64,000 bases of DNA, from the NCBI RefSeq assembly GCF_049276915.1, contig NZ_JBASXK010000098.1, forward strand, positions 36,150-100,149. The letters are read 5' to 3'. The stretch is from Aestuariivita sp049276915. Its GTDB lineage: Bacteria; Pseudomonadota; Alphaproteobacteria; Rhodobacterales; Rhodobacteraceae. Below, one piece after another: positions 16,804 through 26,050 of this stretch (positions are counted from its first letter, which is position 1; every line of letters starts with the position of its first letter). The position numbers and the translations under genes were made by a program. Under the pieces are notes generated by a model. It had not been told where the DNA came from. It was given only the letters and a program-made list of their open reading frames with translations, and did no database searches.

Positions 16804-17781
16804 TCAGTCCTGCGAGAGCTCTGACAGCATCTGTTGCGCAGCCGAGGCCGGCGAGAGTTCCCCCCTGGCCACCGCGTCGCCCAGTGTGGCCATGGCTTCC
16901 CTGGCGGCCGCGGTTTCCAGCCGGGCCAGCAGGGCCTGGCGCAATTCCTGCTGAAACCAGAAGCGCGCCTGATCGGCGCGGCGCGCGGCCCAGTGGTTTT
17001 GGGCCATGCGCCATGCGGCCAAGGTCGTGATTTCGTCCCAGACCGTTTCCAGGCCGATTTCCTGCAGCGCGGACACGGTCATCGCCTTGGGAAATCCTTC
17101 GGGATCCTGCGGACGTTTGCGCAACAGGCGCAGCGCACCGGCATAATCGGCGCAGGTGCGGGTCGCCGTGGCTTTCAGATCGCCATCGGCCTTGTTGACC
17201 AGAATGATATCGGCCATCTCCATGATGCCGCGTTTGACGCCTTGCAGCTCATCTCCGCCCGCCGGGGCCAGAAGCAGCAGGAATATATCCGACATTTCCG
17301 CGACAACGGTTTCGGATTGGCCGACACCAACGGTTTCGATCAGCACCACGTCAAAGCCTGCCGCCTCGCACAGGGTCACCGCTTCGCGCGTGCGCCGCGC
17401 GACTCCGCCCAGATGCGTCTGGCTGGGAGAGGGGCGGATAAAGGCGTTCTTTTCGCGGCTGAGCAGATCCATCCGGGTCTTGTCCCCCAGAATCGAGCCT
17501 CCGGACCGGGCCGAGCTGGGATCGATTGCCAAAACCGCCACGCGCAGGCCGCGCGCGATCAGCATCATGCCAAAGCTTTCGATAAAGGTGGATTTGCCCA
17601 CGCCCGGTGTGCCGGACATGCCGATGCGCAGGGCCTGGCGATCGGCCTTGCGCAGATGTTCCAGCAATGCAGCCGCCTGCGCCCGGTGATCCGCCCGCGC
17701 GCTTTCAACAAGCGTGATCGCGCGAGCCAGCGCACGGCGGTCGCCGTTTATGATGCTGTCCCCGAGTTCTGTGATATTCAT
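16804..17781 (-). CDS. meaB: MeaB-type G-protein chaperone of methylmalonyl-CoA mutase
   Basis: A 325-residue GTPase from the ATG at 17781; an in-frame ATG at 17841 would overlap the divergent gene. Walker A 'GTPGVGKST' is at residues 57-65, with 'AIDPSSARSGGSILGDKTRM', 'ETVGVGQSE' and 'NKADGD' in order, as in ArgK/MeaB. It protects and reactivates adenosylcobalamin-dependent methylmalonyl-CoA mutase. The mutase genes are not in this window. Confidence 0.93.
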   Translation of the reverse strand: MNITELGDSIINGDRRALARAITLVESARADHRAQAAALLEHLRKADRQALRIGMSGTPGVGKSTFIESFGMMLIARGLRVAVLAIDPSSARSGGSILGDKTRMDLLSREKNAFIRPSPSQTHLGGVARRTREAVTLCEAAGFDVVLIETVGVGQSETVVAEMSDIFLLLLAPAGGDELQGVKRGIMEMADIILVNKADGDLKATATRTCADYAGALRLLRKRPQDPEGFPKAMTVSALQEIGLETVWDEITTLAAWRMAQNHWAARRADQARFWFQQELRQALLARLETAAAREAMATLGDAVARGELSPASAAQQMLSELSQD

Positions 17782-17823
17782 ATCCACAACTGTCCCGCCT
17801 GTTTTCAGGGTAAATGACGAAGA

Positions 17824-18573
17824 ATGACATGTCTTGTCCATAGGCGAATCTGGCGCGCGCTTGCAGCTGCGGTCATGCTGGCCGTACTTGGTGCCCCGGC
17901 GACGGTGGCGCGGTCGCAGACGACCTCGGTGCAGTTTGACGTGGCTCTTGGGGGCGTGAAGATCGGCGTCTTCTGGATGGATGGCAGCGTGAACCCCCGC
18001 GCCTATACCGCAAGCGCCGGCTTTGAATCGACCGGGCTGATCGGACAGATTGCCACCGTCAAATTCCAGATGCTGGCGCGCGGACGCCTGCGTGACGGTC
18101 GCTTCGCACCGGATCGCTATAGCGAGGATGCCGTGGTCGGGCGGCGCAGTTCAAGCGCGGTGCTGACCTATGAAAACGGCGTGCCAAGCCTTGAGGGCGG
18201 CAAGCTGGGCATGGAAGAGGCCGACCCCGCCGTAGCCGCGCAGCAGCAGGGCACGCTTGATCCGCTGACGGCGCTGTTCGTGATGATGCGCGACCAGCCA
18301 GCAGAGGGGATATGCCAGATCGACCAGTTCGTGTTCGATGGGGCACGGCGGACGCGGACGGTGATGAATGACCTGTCACGGGATGGCGCGGACATTCTGT
18401 GTCGCGGGCAATTCCACCGTCTTGAGGGATACTCGCAAAAAGACCTGCAACGTGGCCGGGTGGTGGATCTGGTTTTGCGCTATCTGCCTCAAGGCGATGG
18501 GATGACAGTGAGCGCGGCAGAGTTTTCTTCACCGCGTGGCACGGTGCGCTTGACCCGGCGCTGGACGCGCTGA
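17824..18573 (+). CDS. DUF3108 family periplasmic protein
   Basis: A 249-residue protein with a signal peptide (helix within residues 8-25, cleavage near 'VARSQ'). The mature part has the repeating beta-strand pattern of DUF3108 ('FDVALGGVKIGVFWMDG', 'YTASAGFESTGLIG', 'LRDGRFAPDRYSED', 'DPLTALFVMM'). Function in the family is unknown; a periplasmic or outer-membrane-facing beta-rich fold is likely. It is divergent from meaB, 42 bases apart, and leads straight into hrpB (24 bases). Confidence 0.75.
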   Translation: MTCLVHRRIWRALAAAVMLAVLGAPATVARSQTTSVQFDVALGGVKIGVFWMDGSVNPRAYTASAGFESTGLIGQIATVKFQMLARGRLRDGRFAPDRYSEDAVVGRRSSSAVLTYENGVPSLEGGKLGMEEADPAVAAQQQGTLDPLTALFVMMRDQPAEGICQIDQFVFDGARRTRTVMNDLSRDGADILCRGQFHRLEGYSQKDLQRGRVVDLVLRYLPQGDGMTVSAAEFSSPRGTVRLTRRWTR

Positions 18574-18597
18574 GACGCATTGGCCATAAACCGCGCA

Positions 18598-21042
18598 ATG
18601 ACCCAGCTTCCCATAGATGATGTTTTGCCTGACCTGATCGAGGCCCTGCGGCGCGCGGGGCGCGCGGTGTTGCAGGCTCCGCCCGGTGCGGGAAAGACCA
18701 CGCGGGTGCCTCTGGCGATCCGCTCTGCCGGGCTCAGCCCCGGCCGGATCCTGATGCTGGAGCCGCGCCGCCTGGCCGCCCGCGCCGCTGCCGAGCGGAT
18801 GGCGGACAGCCTCGGCGAGCCCGTGGGAGAGACGGTTGGCTATCGCGTGCGCGGTGAGGCCAGGGTCTCAGGGAATACGCAGATCGAGGTCGTGACCGAG
18901 GGTATTCTCACCCGGATGGTCCAGTCCGATCCTGATCTGCCTGGGGTGGGCACGGTGATCTTCGACGAGTTCCACGAACGCTCTTTGAATGGCGATCTGG
19001 GGCTGGCTCTCTGTCTGGAAGTGGCAGGCGCGTTGCGCGGCGATCTGGTTCTGCTGGCGATGTCGGCGACCCTGGATGCCGCGCCGGTGGCGGCCTTGAT
19101 GGAGGCCCCGATCATCACGGCACAAGGGCGCGCCTTTCCGGTAGAGCCGCGCTGGCTGGAGCGGCCTTTGGGGCCCGGACGCTGGGAGCCTGCCCTGCTG
19201 GATCTTGTGGTCCGCGCCGAGGTCGAGACGCGCGAAACAGGGGGCGGCTTGCTGGTGTTTCTGCCCGGAGAGGGCGAGATCCGGCGCGCGGCTGCCGCCC
19301 TGAGCCATCGCCTGCCCGCAACCTGCCACATACAGCCCTTGTTCGGGGCCATGGAGTTTTCGGCGCAACGCGCAGCGCTGAGCCCGCTGAGCACGGGGCG
19401 CAAGGTGGTGCTGGCCACGTCGATTGCCGAAACGTCGCTGACCATCCCCGATATCCGCGTTGTGGTGGATGCCGGGCGTGCACGGCGCGCGCGGTTTGAT
19501 CCGGGATCGGGAATGTCGCGGCTGGTGACCGAAAGGGGCACGCGCGCAGAAGCCACCCAGCGTGCCGGGCGCGCCGGGCGGGTTGCGCCCGGTGTGAGCT
19601 ATCGGTTGTGGTCAAAGGGGGAAGAGGGCGCGTTGGCCGCCTATCCTCCGGCCGAGATCGAGGCGACGGATCTGGCAGCACTTGCGCTGGAACTGGCGGT
19701 CTGGGGAGCCGAGCCGGCGGATCTGGCCTTTCTGACGCTGCCCAATGCGGGTGCCTATGGCGAGGCCAAGGCATTGTTGCGGATGCTGGGTGCGCTGGAT
19801 GGCGCGGGGCGCATCACCGATCATGGGCGCGCCTTGGCAAGGCTGCCACTGCATCCGCGACTGGCACATATGCTGGTTTCGGGCGGCGGGGCGGCAGCCG
19901 ATCTGGCCGCCCTGATGGGAGATCGTGATGTGCTGATGGGCGCGCCGGTGGACCTGACGCTGCGGCTGGAGGCGCTGCGCGATCCCAAGCGCTTCGGTGC
20001 GGCGCGTGGTTTTGAGCTGCATCGGGGTGCGATCGAAAGTGTGCGCAGCGAAGCGCGGCGTCTCAGGCAGCGCTCGGGGCCGGATCGGGGCTTGTCGCCT
20101 GCGGGTCTGGCGGCCCTGGCCTATCCCGACCGTATCGCCCAGCGCCGCAAGGGGGACGCGCCGCGCTATGTGCTGTCGGGGGGCAAGGGGGCGGTCTTGC
20201 CGCTGGAAGACCCTCTGGCCGGAGCGCCCTGGCTGGTGGCGACAGATCTGGACGGCGATCCGCGCGAGGCGCGCATCCGCATGGCCGCGCAGATCAGCGA
20301 GGCAGAGATCCGCACGCTGTTTGCCGGGCAGATCGCCTGGGAGGAAAGCTGCAGGTGGTCAAAACGCGACCGGCGCGTGGTTGCGCGCCAGCAGGAACGG
20401 CTGGGCACCGTGGTTCTGGACGACAGGATCTGGCGCGATGTCCCGGAAGCCGCGGTCACAACGGCCATGCTGGAGGGCGTGCGAGAGTTGGGCCTGCGCT
20501 TCAGCCCCGCCGCAGCGCGGCTGGCGGCACGGGTGAAACTGGCACGCGCGGATGGTGCCGACCTGCCGGATATGTCCGAGGGCGGGTTGCTGGAGGGGCT
20601 GGAGACATGGCTGGCTCCGATGCTGGGAGGTGTACGCTCGGCGGAGGAGTGGAAGCGGTTCGATCTGCTGCCGGCACTGAATGCGATGCTGAGCTGGGAG
20701 CAGGGTCAGGCGCTGGATCGCCTGGTGCCCGCGCATTTCACCACGCCTTTGGGGCGCAAGGTTCCGATTGATTATGACGCAGAGGCTCCGGGAATCTCGG
20801 TGCGCCTGCAGGAGATGTTCGGCGTCACGCGGCATCCCACCAGCGCGGGCGTGCCCTTGGTGGTGACGCTTCTGTCGCCCGCGCAGCGCCCGGTTCAGGT
20901 GACACGGGATCTGCCGGGGTTCTGGGCGACAAGCTATGGCGATGTGCGCAAGGATATGCGCGGGCGCTATCCGCGCCATCCCTGGCCCGAAGACCCGACG
21001 CAGGCCGACCCGACGTTGCGCGCGAAACCACGCGGGCAGTGA
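18598..21042 (+). CDS. hrpB: ATP-dependent helicase HrpB
   Basis: An 814-residue DExH helicase. Walker A is 'PPGAGKTTRVPLA' near residue 30, with DEFHE as motif II, 'AMSATLD' as motif III, 'ATSIAETSLTIPD' as motif V and 'QRAGRAGRVAPG' as motif VI. The C-terminal HrpB domain ends in 'GRYPRHPWPEDP', which is characteristic. I chose the ATG at 18598; a TTG at 18580 would add six residues. The role in bacteria is poorly defined (RNA helicase family). Confidence 0.93.
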   Translation: MTQLPIDDVLPDLIEALRRAGRAVLQAPPGAGKTTRVPLAIRSAGLSPGRILMLEPRRLAARAAAERMADSLGEPVGETVGYRVRGEARVSGNTQIEVVTEGILTRMVQSDPDLPGVGTVIFDEFHERSLNGDLGLALCLEVAGALRGDLVLLAMSATLDAAPVAALMEAPIITAQGRAFPVEPRWLERPLGPGRWEPALLDLVVRAEVETRETGGGLLVFLPGEGEIRRAAAALSHRLPATCHIQPLFGAMEFSAQRAALSPLSTGRKVVLATSIAETSLTIPDIRVVVDAGRARRARFDPGSGMSRLVTERGTRAEATQRAGRAGRVAPGVSYRLWSKGEEGALAAYPPAEIEATDLAALALELAVWGAEPADLAFLTLPNAGAYGEAKALLRMLGALDGAGRITDHGRALARLPLHPRLAHMLVSGGGAAADLAALMGDRDVLMGAPVDLTLRLEALRDPKRFGAARGFELHRGAIESVRSEARRLRQRSGPDRGLSPAGLAALAYPDRIAQRRKGDAPRYVLSGGKGAVLPLEDPLAGAPWLVATDLDGDPREARIRMAAQISEAEIRTLFAGQIAWEESCRWSKRDRRVVARQQERLGTVVLDDRIWRDVPEAAVTTAMLEGVRELGLRFSPAAARLAARVKLARADGADLPDMSEGGLLEGLETWLAPMLGGVRSAEEWKRFDLLPALNAMLSWEQGQALDRLVPAHFTTPLGRKVPIDYDAEAPGISVRLQEMFGVTRHPTSAGVPLVVTLLSPAQRPVQVTRDLPGFWATSYGDVRKDMRGRYPRHPWPEDPTQADPTLRAKPRGQ

Positions 21043-21061
21043 AGGTGCCCGGCATTGTGCG

Positions 21062-22465
21062 TCAGCCCTGGTGCCAGTCGGCGTGATGGGTGCCGGGGCT
21101 GTCGGTGCGCTCGAAGCCGTGATGGCCAAAGAAATCCCGTTGGGCCTGAATGAGGTTCGTCGTGCCCCGGGCGCGGGCGAGGCTGTCGAAATACTGCAAG
21201 GCCCCCGACAGGGCCGGGACAGGCAGGCCCGCGCTGATGGCCGCGCTGACGGTCTGGCGCATGGCGGGCACGGTCCGGGACAGGCGCGCGGCGATGGGTT
21301 CGCAGAGGATCAGCTGGCCAAGAGGCGGATCGGTGCGAAAGGCGCTGGCCAGGTCATCCAGCAGGGCGCTGCGGATGATGCATCCCGCACGCCAGATTTC
21401 CGCGATACGGGCGGGATCCAGGGACCAGTCGAACGCCTCGGAGGCGGCTTGCAGGACCGCGAACCCCTGCGCATGCGACAGGATGCGACCGGCAAGCAGC
21501 GCCTGTTCCATGATGTCTTCGGCAATCTCGAGCGAGGCGGTACTTTTGCCATAGAGCACCTCGACGGCGTTGCGGGCCTCAGGCTCGCTGGACCACGCGC
21601 GCGCGGCGACGGCCCCCTCGATGGCGCTGGCCGATTGGCCGAGTTTCAGCGCTTCGATCACGGTCCAGCGACCCGTGCCCTTCTGGCCGGCGCGATCCAC
21701 GATGACATCGACGACCGGCTGATGCGTGGCCGGATCGAGGGATTGCAGGGTTTTCGCCGTGATCTCGGTCAGGAAACTGTCAAGCGGGCCGTCGTTCCAG
21801 CGCGTGAACACAGCACCGATGCGCGGGGCGTCCCAGCCCATGCCGTCGCGCATGAGGCCATAGGTCTCCGCGATCATCTGCATATCGGCATATTCGATGC
21901 CGTTATGGACGGTTTTGACAAAATGTCCGGCCCCATCCGGGCCCAGATGCGCCACACAGGGCGCTCCGTCAAAGCGGGCGGCAATCGCCTCGACCATCGG
22001 GCGCAGTTGCTCCCAGCTGTGGGCGCTTCCGCCCACCATCATCGAGGGGCCATTGCGCGCGCCTTCTTCTCCGCCGGACACCCCCATGCCGACATAGTGC
22101 AGCCCGCTGCCCGCCAGGGCCGCCGAGCGGCGGCGGGTGTCGTTGAAATCGGCATTGCCCCCGTCGATGATCGTATCGCCATCGCCCAGATAGGGGCGGA
22201 TTGCGTCGATCATGGCATCCATCGGCGGGCCTGACGGGATCATGAACAGGATCACGCGCGGTGTTTTCAGGCTGTTGGTGAAGTCTTCCAGGCTGTCGCT
22301 TGGAATGATCCGCGCGGCAAGCGCGCCCGCTTCGCTGACAAAGGGCGCGATCCAGTCGGTTTCCCGGTTCGACACGGCCACTGCAAAGCCCTTGTCGGCC
22401 ATGTTCAGCGCCAAGGCGCTGCCCATTGTCCCAAGCCCGTAAACCCCGATATCGGCTTTCGCCAT
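21062..22465 (-). CDS. gnd: 6-phosphogluconate dehydrogenase (decarboxylating)
   Basis: Oxidises 6-phosphogluconate to ribulose 5-phosphate plus CO2 with NADP+ in the oxidative pentose phosphate pathway. The 467-residue length is the normal long form. Visible: N-terminal dinucleotide motif 'GLGTMGSALA' (residues 10-19), 'IIDGGNADFNDT', 'VSGGEEGARNGPS' and the catalytic lysine in 'FVKTVHNGIEY'. The C-terminal tail ends in 'FERTDSPGTHHADW', as expected. No zwf or pgl gene lies beside it. Confidence 0.96.
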   Translation of the reverse strand: MAKADIGVYGLGTMGSALALNMADKGFAVAVSNRETDWIAPFVSEAGALAARIIPSDSLEDFTNSLKTPRVILFMIPSGPPMDAMIDAIRPYLGDGDTIIDGGNADFNDTRRRSAALAGSGLHYVGMGVSGGEEGARNGPSMMVGGSAHSWEQLRPMVEAIAARFDGAPCVAHLGPDGAGHFVKTVHNGIEYADMQMIAETYGLMRDGMGWDAPRIGAVFTRWNDGPLDSFLTEITAKTLQSLDPATHQPVVDVIVDRAGQKGTGRWTVIEALKLGQSASAIEGAVAARAWSSEPEARNAVEVLYGKSTASLEIAEDIMEQALLAGRILSHAQGFAVLQAASEAFDWSLDPARIAEIWRAGCIIRSALLDDLASAFRTDPPLGQLILCEPIAARLSRTVPAMRQTVSAAISAGLPVPALSGALQYFDSLARARGTTNLIQAQRDFFGHHGFERTDSPGTHHADWHQG

Positions 22466-22533
22466 GGTGTCTTTGCCTCATCGCTGTGTTAGCGCCCACA
22501 GTGGCAATCTTCGCGCAGCGGTGCAACCCGGCT

Positions 22534-23529
22534 TCACATGGCGCGGATCCGGGCCGGGGTGAAGGCCGGGCTTATCGGCCCCTGCCCCTCAAGGGATCTG
22601 ATCGCACGATAAAGCGATGCAACGGTCGGCGCAGGCAGGTCGTTCTGCCGGGCAAGCGTGAGGATCGCGCCTTGCAACTGGTCAAGTTCAGTCGCCCGAC
22701 CGGCCATCAGATCATAGGCCATCGAGGTGCGGGCCTGAGGATCAATCGTCAGCATCTTGGCGGCAATACGCCTGTAGAGCGGCGTCGGCAGGCGCAGGAT
22801 CAGCGGCACCCATGACATCGCAACCGGTGCCGTGGAGCGCACCGGGATCCGTGCCGCGTCCAGCACGCGCAGCGCCTCGGTCATCTGGTCGGCCATGAGC
22901 TGGCGCCAGGCGCGCTGGCGCAGCATCTCGAGCAACGGCAGGCCGGACAGCGCGTTCACGGCATTGGTGAGGTTGAGCAGCAGTTTGCCCCATTGCACAG
23001 CGCGTATCTGATCGCTTTGAACGATTGGCAGGGCATGGGAGCTGAGCACGCTGGCCCAATCGCCGGGACCGGCCTCGATCACGATCTCGCCCGATGTGGT
23101 ACGGCGATACTGGCCGGGGTCTTGGGGCACGACATTGAACGGCACCATGCCCGCGCGCACGTCATATCCGGGAAGGGCTGCGGTCAGGGTCGCTGCATTC
23201 TCGATCCCGTTTTGCAGGCTGATGACAGGAGCGGTCATCGGGCCATGCTGCGCGATAAGCCGGCCCATCTCGGCGGTCGCGCCGGATTTGACGGTGACAA
23301 GGATCAGATCGGCCTGCGCCAGAATGGCGGGATCGTCGGACAGCTGCCGCGGGCTTGCCTGCACATTCAGCCCCGCGAAATCCGTCAGCCGCAATCCGTT
23401 CGCGCGCAAGGGATCGAGAATCGCAGGGCGGCCCAGCAGCGAGACATCCTGACCCGCATGGGCCAGCAGGCCACCGACGAAACAGCCGATGCTGCCCGCC
23501 CCGGCAATCACGATGCGGGGGCGGGCCAT
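22534..23529 (-). CDS. 2-dehydropantoate 2-reductase-like (ketopantoate reductase family)
   Basis: A 331-residue protein starting MARPRIVIAGAGSIGCF at 23529. The Rossmann motif 'GAGSIGCFVGG' is at residues 10-20 and a family C-terminal domain follows, including 'NLTNAVNALSG' and 'SMAYDLMAGRATELDQL'. The family reduces ketopantoate in coenzyme A biosynthesis, but paralogues often act on other 2-keto acids. It starts 4 bases after the stop of the acyl-CoA dehydrogenase, so it is co-transcribed with that gene. That setting argues for a catabolic paralogue rather than the CoA pathway enzyme. Confidence 0.75.
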   Translation of the reverse strand: MARPRIVIAGAGSIGCFVGGLLAHAGQDVSLLGRPAILDPLRANGLRLTDFAGLNVQASPRQLSDDPAILAQADLILVTVKSGATAEMGRLIAQHGPMTAPVISLQNGIENAATLTAALPGYDVRAGMVPFNVVPQDPGQYRRTTSGEIVIEAGPGDWASVLSSHALPIVQSDQIRAVQWGKLLLNLTNAVNALSGLPLLEMLRQRAWRQLMADQMTEALRVLDAARIPVRSTAPVAMSWVPLILRLPTPLYRRIAAKMLTIDPQARTSMAYDLMAGRATELDQLQGAILTLARQNDLPAPTVASLYRAIRSLEGQGPISPAFTPARIRAM

Positions 23530-23533
23530 GCGG

Positions 23534-24769
23534 TTACACCATTTCCTGAGTATAGCGCTTGAGTTCGGCGCGCGCGACCTGACGGCGGTGCACCGCATCC
23601 GGCCCATCCGCCAGACGCAGCGTGCGCAGATGGGTCCAGGCCTGCGCCAGGGGCGTATCCTGAGACACCCCCTGCCCGCCATGCATCTGCACGGCTTCAT
23701 CGATCACTTTCAGCGCGACGCGCGGAGCGATCACCTTGATCTGGCTGATCCATGGTGCCGCCGCCCGGGCATCGCCCTGATCCATGTACCATGCAGCCTT
23801 CAGGCACAGCAGCCGCGCCATTTCGATCTCCATCCGGCATTCGGCGATGATGTCGTAATTGGCCCCCAGCTGGGCGAGCGGTTTGCCAAAGGCTTCGCGG
23901 TGCAAGGACCTGCGACAGAGCTGTTCCAGAGCGGATTCCGCCTGACCTATGGCGCGCATGCAGTGATGAATGCGCCCGGGACCAAGACGACCCTGCGCGA
24001 TCTCGAAGCCGCGACCTTCGCCAAGCAGCAGGTTTTCGGCCGGCACGCGCACATCGCTAAAGCGGATATGCATATGGCCATGGGGGGCATCGTCATGGCC
24101 ATAGACCTCCATGGGGCGCAGAATCTCGATGCCCCTTGTGCCGGCGGGCACCACGATCATCGACTGGCGTTTATGTTTGGGCACGTCTTCGCCGCCGGTC
24201 CTGACCATGGTGATGTAAACGCGGCAGCGCGGGTCACCGGCACCAGAGGCCCACCACTTTTCGCCATTGAGCACATAGTCATCGCCATCGCGCACGCAGG
24301 ACATCGAGATATTCGTGGCGTCCGACGAGGCCACCTGCGGTTCGGTCATCAGATAAGCCGAGCGGATTTCCCCATTCAGCAGCGGCTTGAGCCACTGCGT
24401 CTTGAGCGCGTCAGAGCCATAGCGCTCGAAGACTTCCATATTGCCGGTATCGGGTGCCGAGCAATTGAACACCTCGGCCCCGAGGGGGGTTTTGCCCATT
24501 TCTTCTGCAAAATGCGCATATTCAACCGTGGTCAGGCCAAAACCCTTGTCACTGTCGGTGAGCCAGAAGTTCCACAGACCTTCGGCCTTTGCGCGCGCTT
24601 TCAGACCTTCGAGGATTTCGGTTTGCCGCGCGGTGAACTGCCAGCGGTCCCCCGTGGCGACCTCTGCCTGATAGGCGGCTTCCATCGGCATGATCTCATC
24701 GCGGATCATCGCGGCCACGCGCTCCAACAGCGCACGATTTTCTGGGCGCATTCCAAAATTCATGTCCAT
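23534..24769 (-). CDS. Acyl-CoA dehydrogenase, ACAD10/ACAD11 type
   Basis: A 411-residue FAD acyl-CoA dehydrogenase from the ATG at 24769 (GGAGG upstream). The C-terminal motif 'LADGPDAVHRR' near residue 395 is the ACAD10/11 signature rather than the YEG-type of ordinary fatty-acid enzymes. The substrate lid and FAD segments are present ('AYLMTEPQVASSDATN', 'GEKWWASGAGDP', 'MHGGQGVSQDTPL'). In ACAD10/11 this domain follows a kinase domain and acts on 4-hydroxyacyl-CoA. Here that kinase is a separate, divergent gene starting 110 bases away at 24880. It is co-transcribed with a panE-like gene. Confidence 0.85.
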   Translation of the reverse strand: MDMNFGMRPENRALLERVAAMIRDEIMPMEAAYQAEVATGDRWQFTARQTEILEGLKARAKAEGLWNFWLTDSDKGFGLTTVEYAHFAEEMGKTPLGAEVFNCSAPDTGNMEVFERYGSDALKTQWLKPLLNGEIRSAYLMTEPQVASSDATNISMSCVRDGDDYVLNGEKWWASGAGDPRCRVYITMVRTGGEDVPKHKRQSMIVVPAGTRGIEILRPMEVYGHDDAPHGHMHIRFSDVRVPAENLLLGEGRGFEIAQGRLGPGRIHHCMRAIGQAESALEQLCRRSLHREAFGKPLAQLGANYDIIAECRMEIEMARLLCLKAAWYMDQGDARAAAPWISQIKVIAPRVALKVIDEAVQMHGGQGVSQDTPLAQAWTHLRTLRLADGPDAVHRRQVARAELKRYTQEMV

Positions 24770-24879
24770 GTCCGGATCCTCCACTGGCGGGCATGCTTTT
24801 TCTTGAGCCTGCGCCTTTACCTTTGGGACGAAGGATTGCTTAGATGCGCCCAACTTGTCCACGGGGGAGACGCAGCGTC

Positions 24880-25896
24880 ATGCATAAATACAACCACGGT
24901 GAGCTGGAGACCCACCTGCAGACCCATGTGGAGGGATTCGGGACGCTGGACGCCATCGACAAGTTCGGGGACGGCCAATCCAACCCGACCTACAAGCTGA
25001 CCTCGGGGACGCGCAGCTTCGTCCTGCGCGCCAAGCCACCCGGCAAGCTGCTGAAATCCGCCCATGCCGTAGATCGCGAGTTCCGGGTGATGAACGCATT
25101 GGGTGCCACCGATGTGCCGGTACCGCACATGTATCACCTGTCGGGCGAAGAGACGCCGCTGGGCACCCAGTTCGTGGTCATGGAGATGATGGAGGGTCGT
25201 ATCTTCTGGGACCCGGCCTTGCCGGAGATGAGCAACGAGCAGCGCAGCGCGATCTATGATCAGATGAACCTGACGCTGGCGCGGTTGCATTCGGTGGATC
25301 CGGTGGCAGTCGGGCTGGAAGATTACGGCAAGCCCGGCAATTACTTTGCGCGCCAGCTGGGGCGCTGGTCGGGTCAATACAAGGCATCGGAAACCGAGCC
25401 CTTGCCGGATGCTGACTGGCTGATCGACTGGCTGGAAAAAAATATGGTGGAAGATGACGGTGCCGTGTCGATCGTTCATGGCGATTACCGCATCGACAAC
25501 ATGATGTTCGCGCCAGACCGTCCGGAGGTCATCGCGCTTCTGGACTGGGAGTTGAGCACGCTGGGCCATCCCCTGGCCGATCTGGCCTATCAATGCATGC
25601 ATTGGCGCCTGCCCCATGAGGGGAGTTTCCGCGGTCTGGGCGGTGTGGACCGCGCCGCGCATGGTCTGCCGTCGGAGGCGGAATATGTGGCGCTTTACTG
25701 CCAGAGACGCGGGATCAATCCGCCGGAGAACTGGACGTTCTACCTTGTGTTCTCGTTCTTTCGGCTGTTGGCCATTCTGCAGGGCGTGCTGAAACGCGGG
25801 CTGGACGGGAATGCCTCGAACCCGCGGGATCTGGGGCAGATGCGCGCCGTGATCGAAGTCATGGCCACAGAGGCCCGCGCGCTGGCGGAAGGCTGA
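24880..25896 (+). CDS. ACAD10/LvaA-type phosphotransferase (APH fold)
   Basis: A 338-residue kinase. Start is the ATG at 24880 (MHKYNHGEL) after a GGGGGAG. The N-lobe motif is 'FGDGQSNPTYKL', catalytic loop 'VHGDYRIDNMMF' and metal-binding 'LLDWELSTLGHPLADLAYQ', all intact. This is the family found as the N-terminal domain of ACAD10/ACAD11 and as LvaA of levulinate catabolism, where it phosphorylates 4-hydroxyacyl-CoA before the dehydrogenase-type step. It sits head-to-head with the matching acyl-CoA dehydrogenase. It is not an aminoglycoside resistance enzyme by context. Confidence 0.85.
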   Translation: MHKYNHGELETHLQTHVEGFGTLDAIDKFGDGQSNPTYKLTSGTRSFVLRAKPPGKLLKSAHAVDREFRVMNALGATDVPVPHMYHLSGEETPLGTQFVVMEMMEGRIFWDPALPEMSNEQRSAIYDQMNLTLARLHSVDPVAVGLEDYGKPGNYFARQLGRWSGQYKASETEPLPDADWLIDWLEKNMVEDDGAVSIVHGDYRIDNMMFAPDRPEVIALLDWELSTLGHPLADLAYQCMHWRLPHEGSFRGLGGVDRAAHGLPSEAEYVALYCQRRGINPPENWTFYLVFSFFRLLAILQGVLKRGLDGNASNPRDLGQMRAVIEVMATEARALAEG

Positions 25897-25924
25897 GCCT
25901 TGCGCGGTTGATGAGGTTCCCATT

Positions 25925-25980
25925 GAGGGGCCAGCCCCTCAAACTCCCCGCCGGTATTTGTGGGCAAGAAGAAGCAGGCA
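25925..25980 (+). repeat. Rhodobacteraceae-type intergenic element, copy A
   Basis: GAGGGGC/GCCCCTC hairpin (25925-25940), then AAACTCCCCGCC, then the core GTATTTGTGGGCAAGAAGAA and GCAG (to 25978). The core recurs at 38100 and 48640. It follows the kinase stop and precedes the dpaL-like operon. Confidence 0.7.
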
Positions 25981-26008
25981 GGTGGAGTTGACGCCCCCCT
26001 GCGATCTG

Positions 26009-26016
26009 TGTGCACA
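26009..26016. promoter_or_regulatory. TGTGCACA palindrome upstream of the lyase operon
   Basis: A perfect 8-base palindrome TGTGCACA lies 35 bases before the ATG at 26051, with a TTGACG at 25988. The arrangement suits a GntR-type operator downstream of a -35 box, but no regulator gene is adjacent. Confidence 0.3.
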
Positions 26017-26050
26017 TGGTGTCTGAGCGGAATGAAAGAGCAGGAACGCC

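Noticed and set aside
24880..25896. Aminoglycoside-resistance kinase
   Set aside because: The fold is shared, but the head-to-head acyl-CoA dehydrogenase of ACAD10/11 type and the sequence motifs point to acyl-CoA metabolism.
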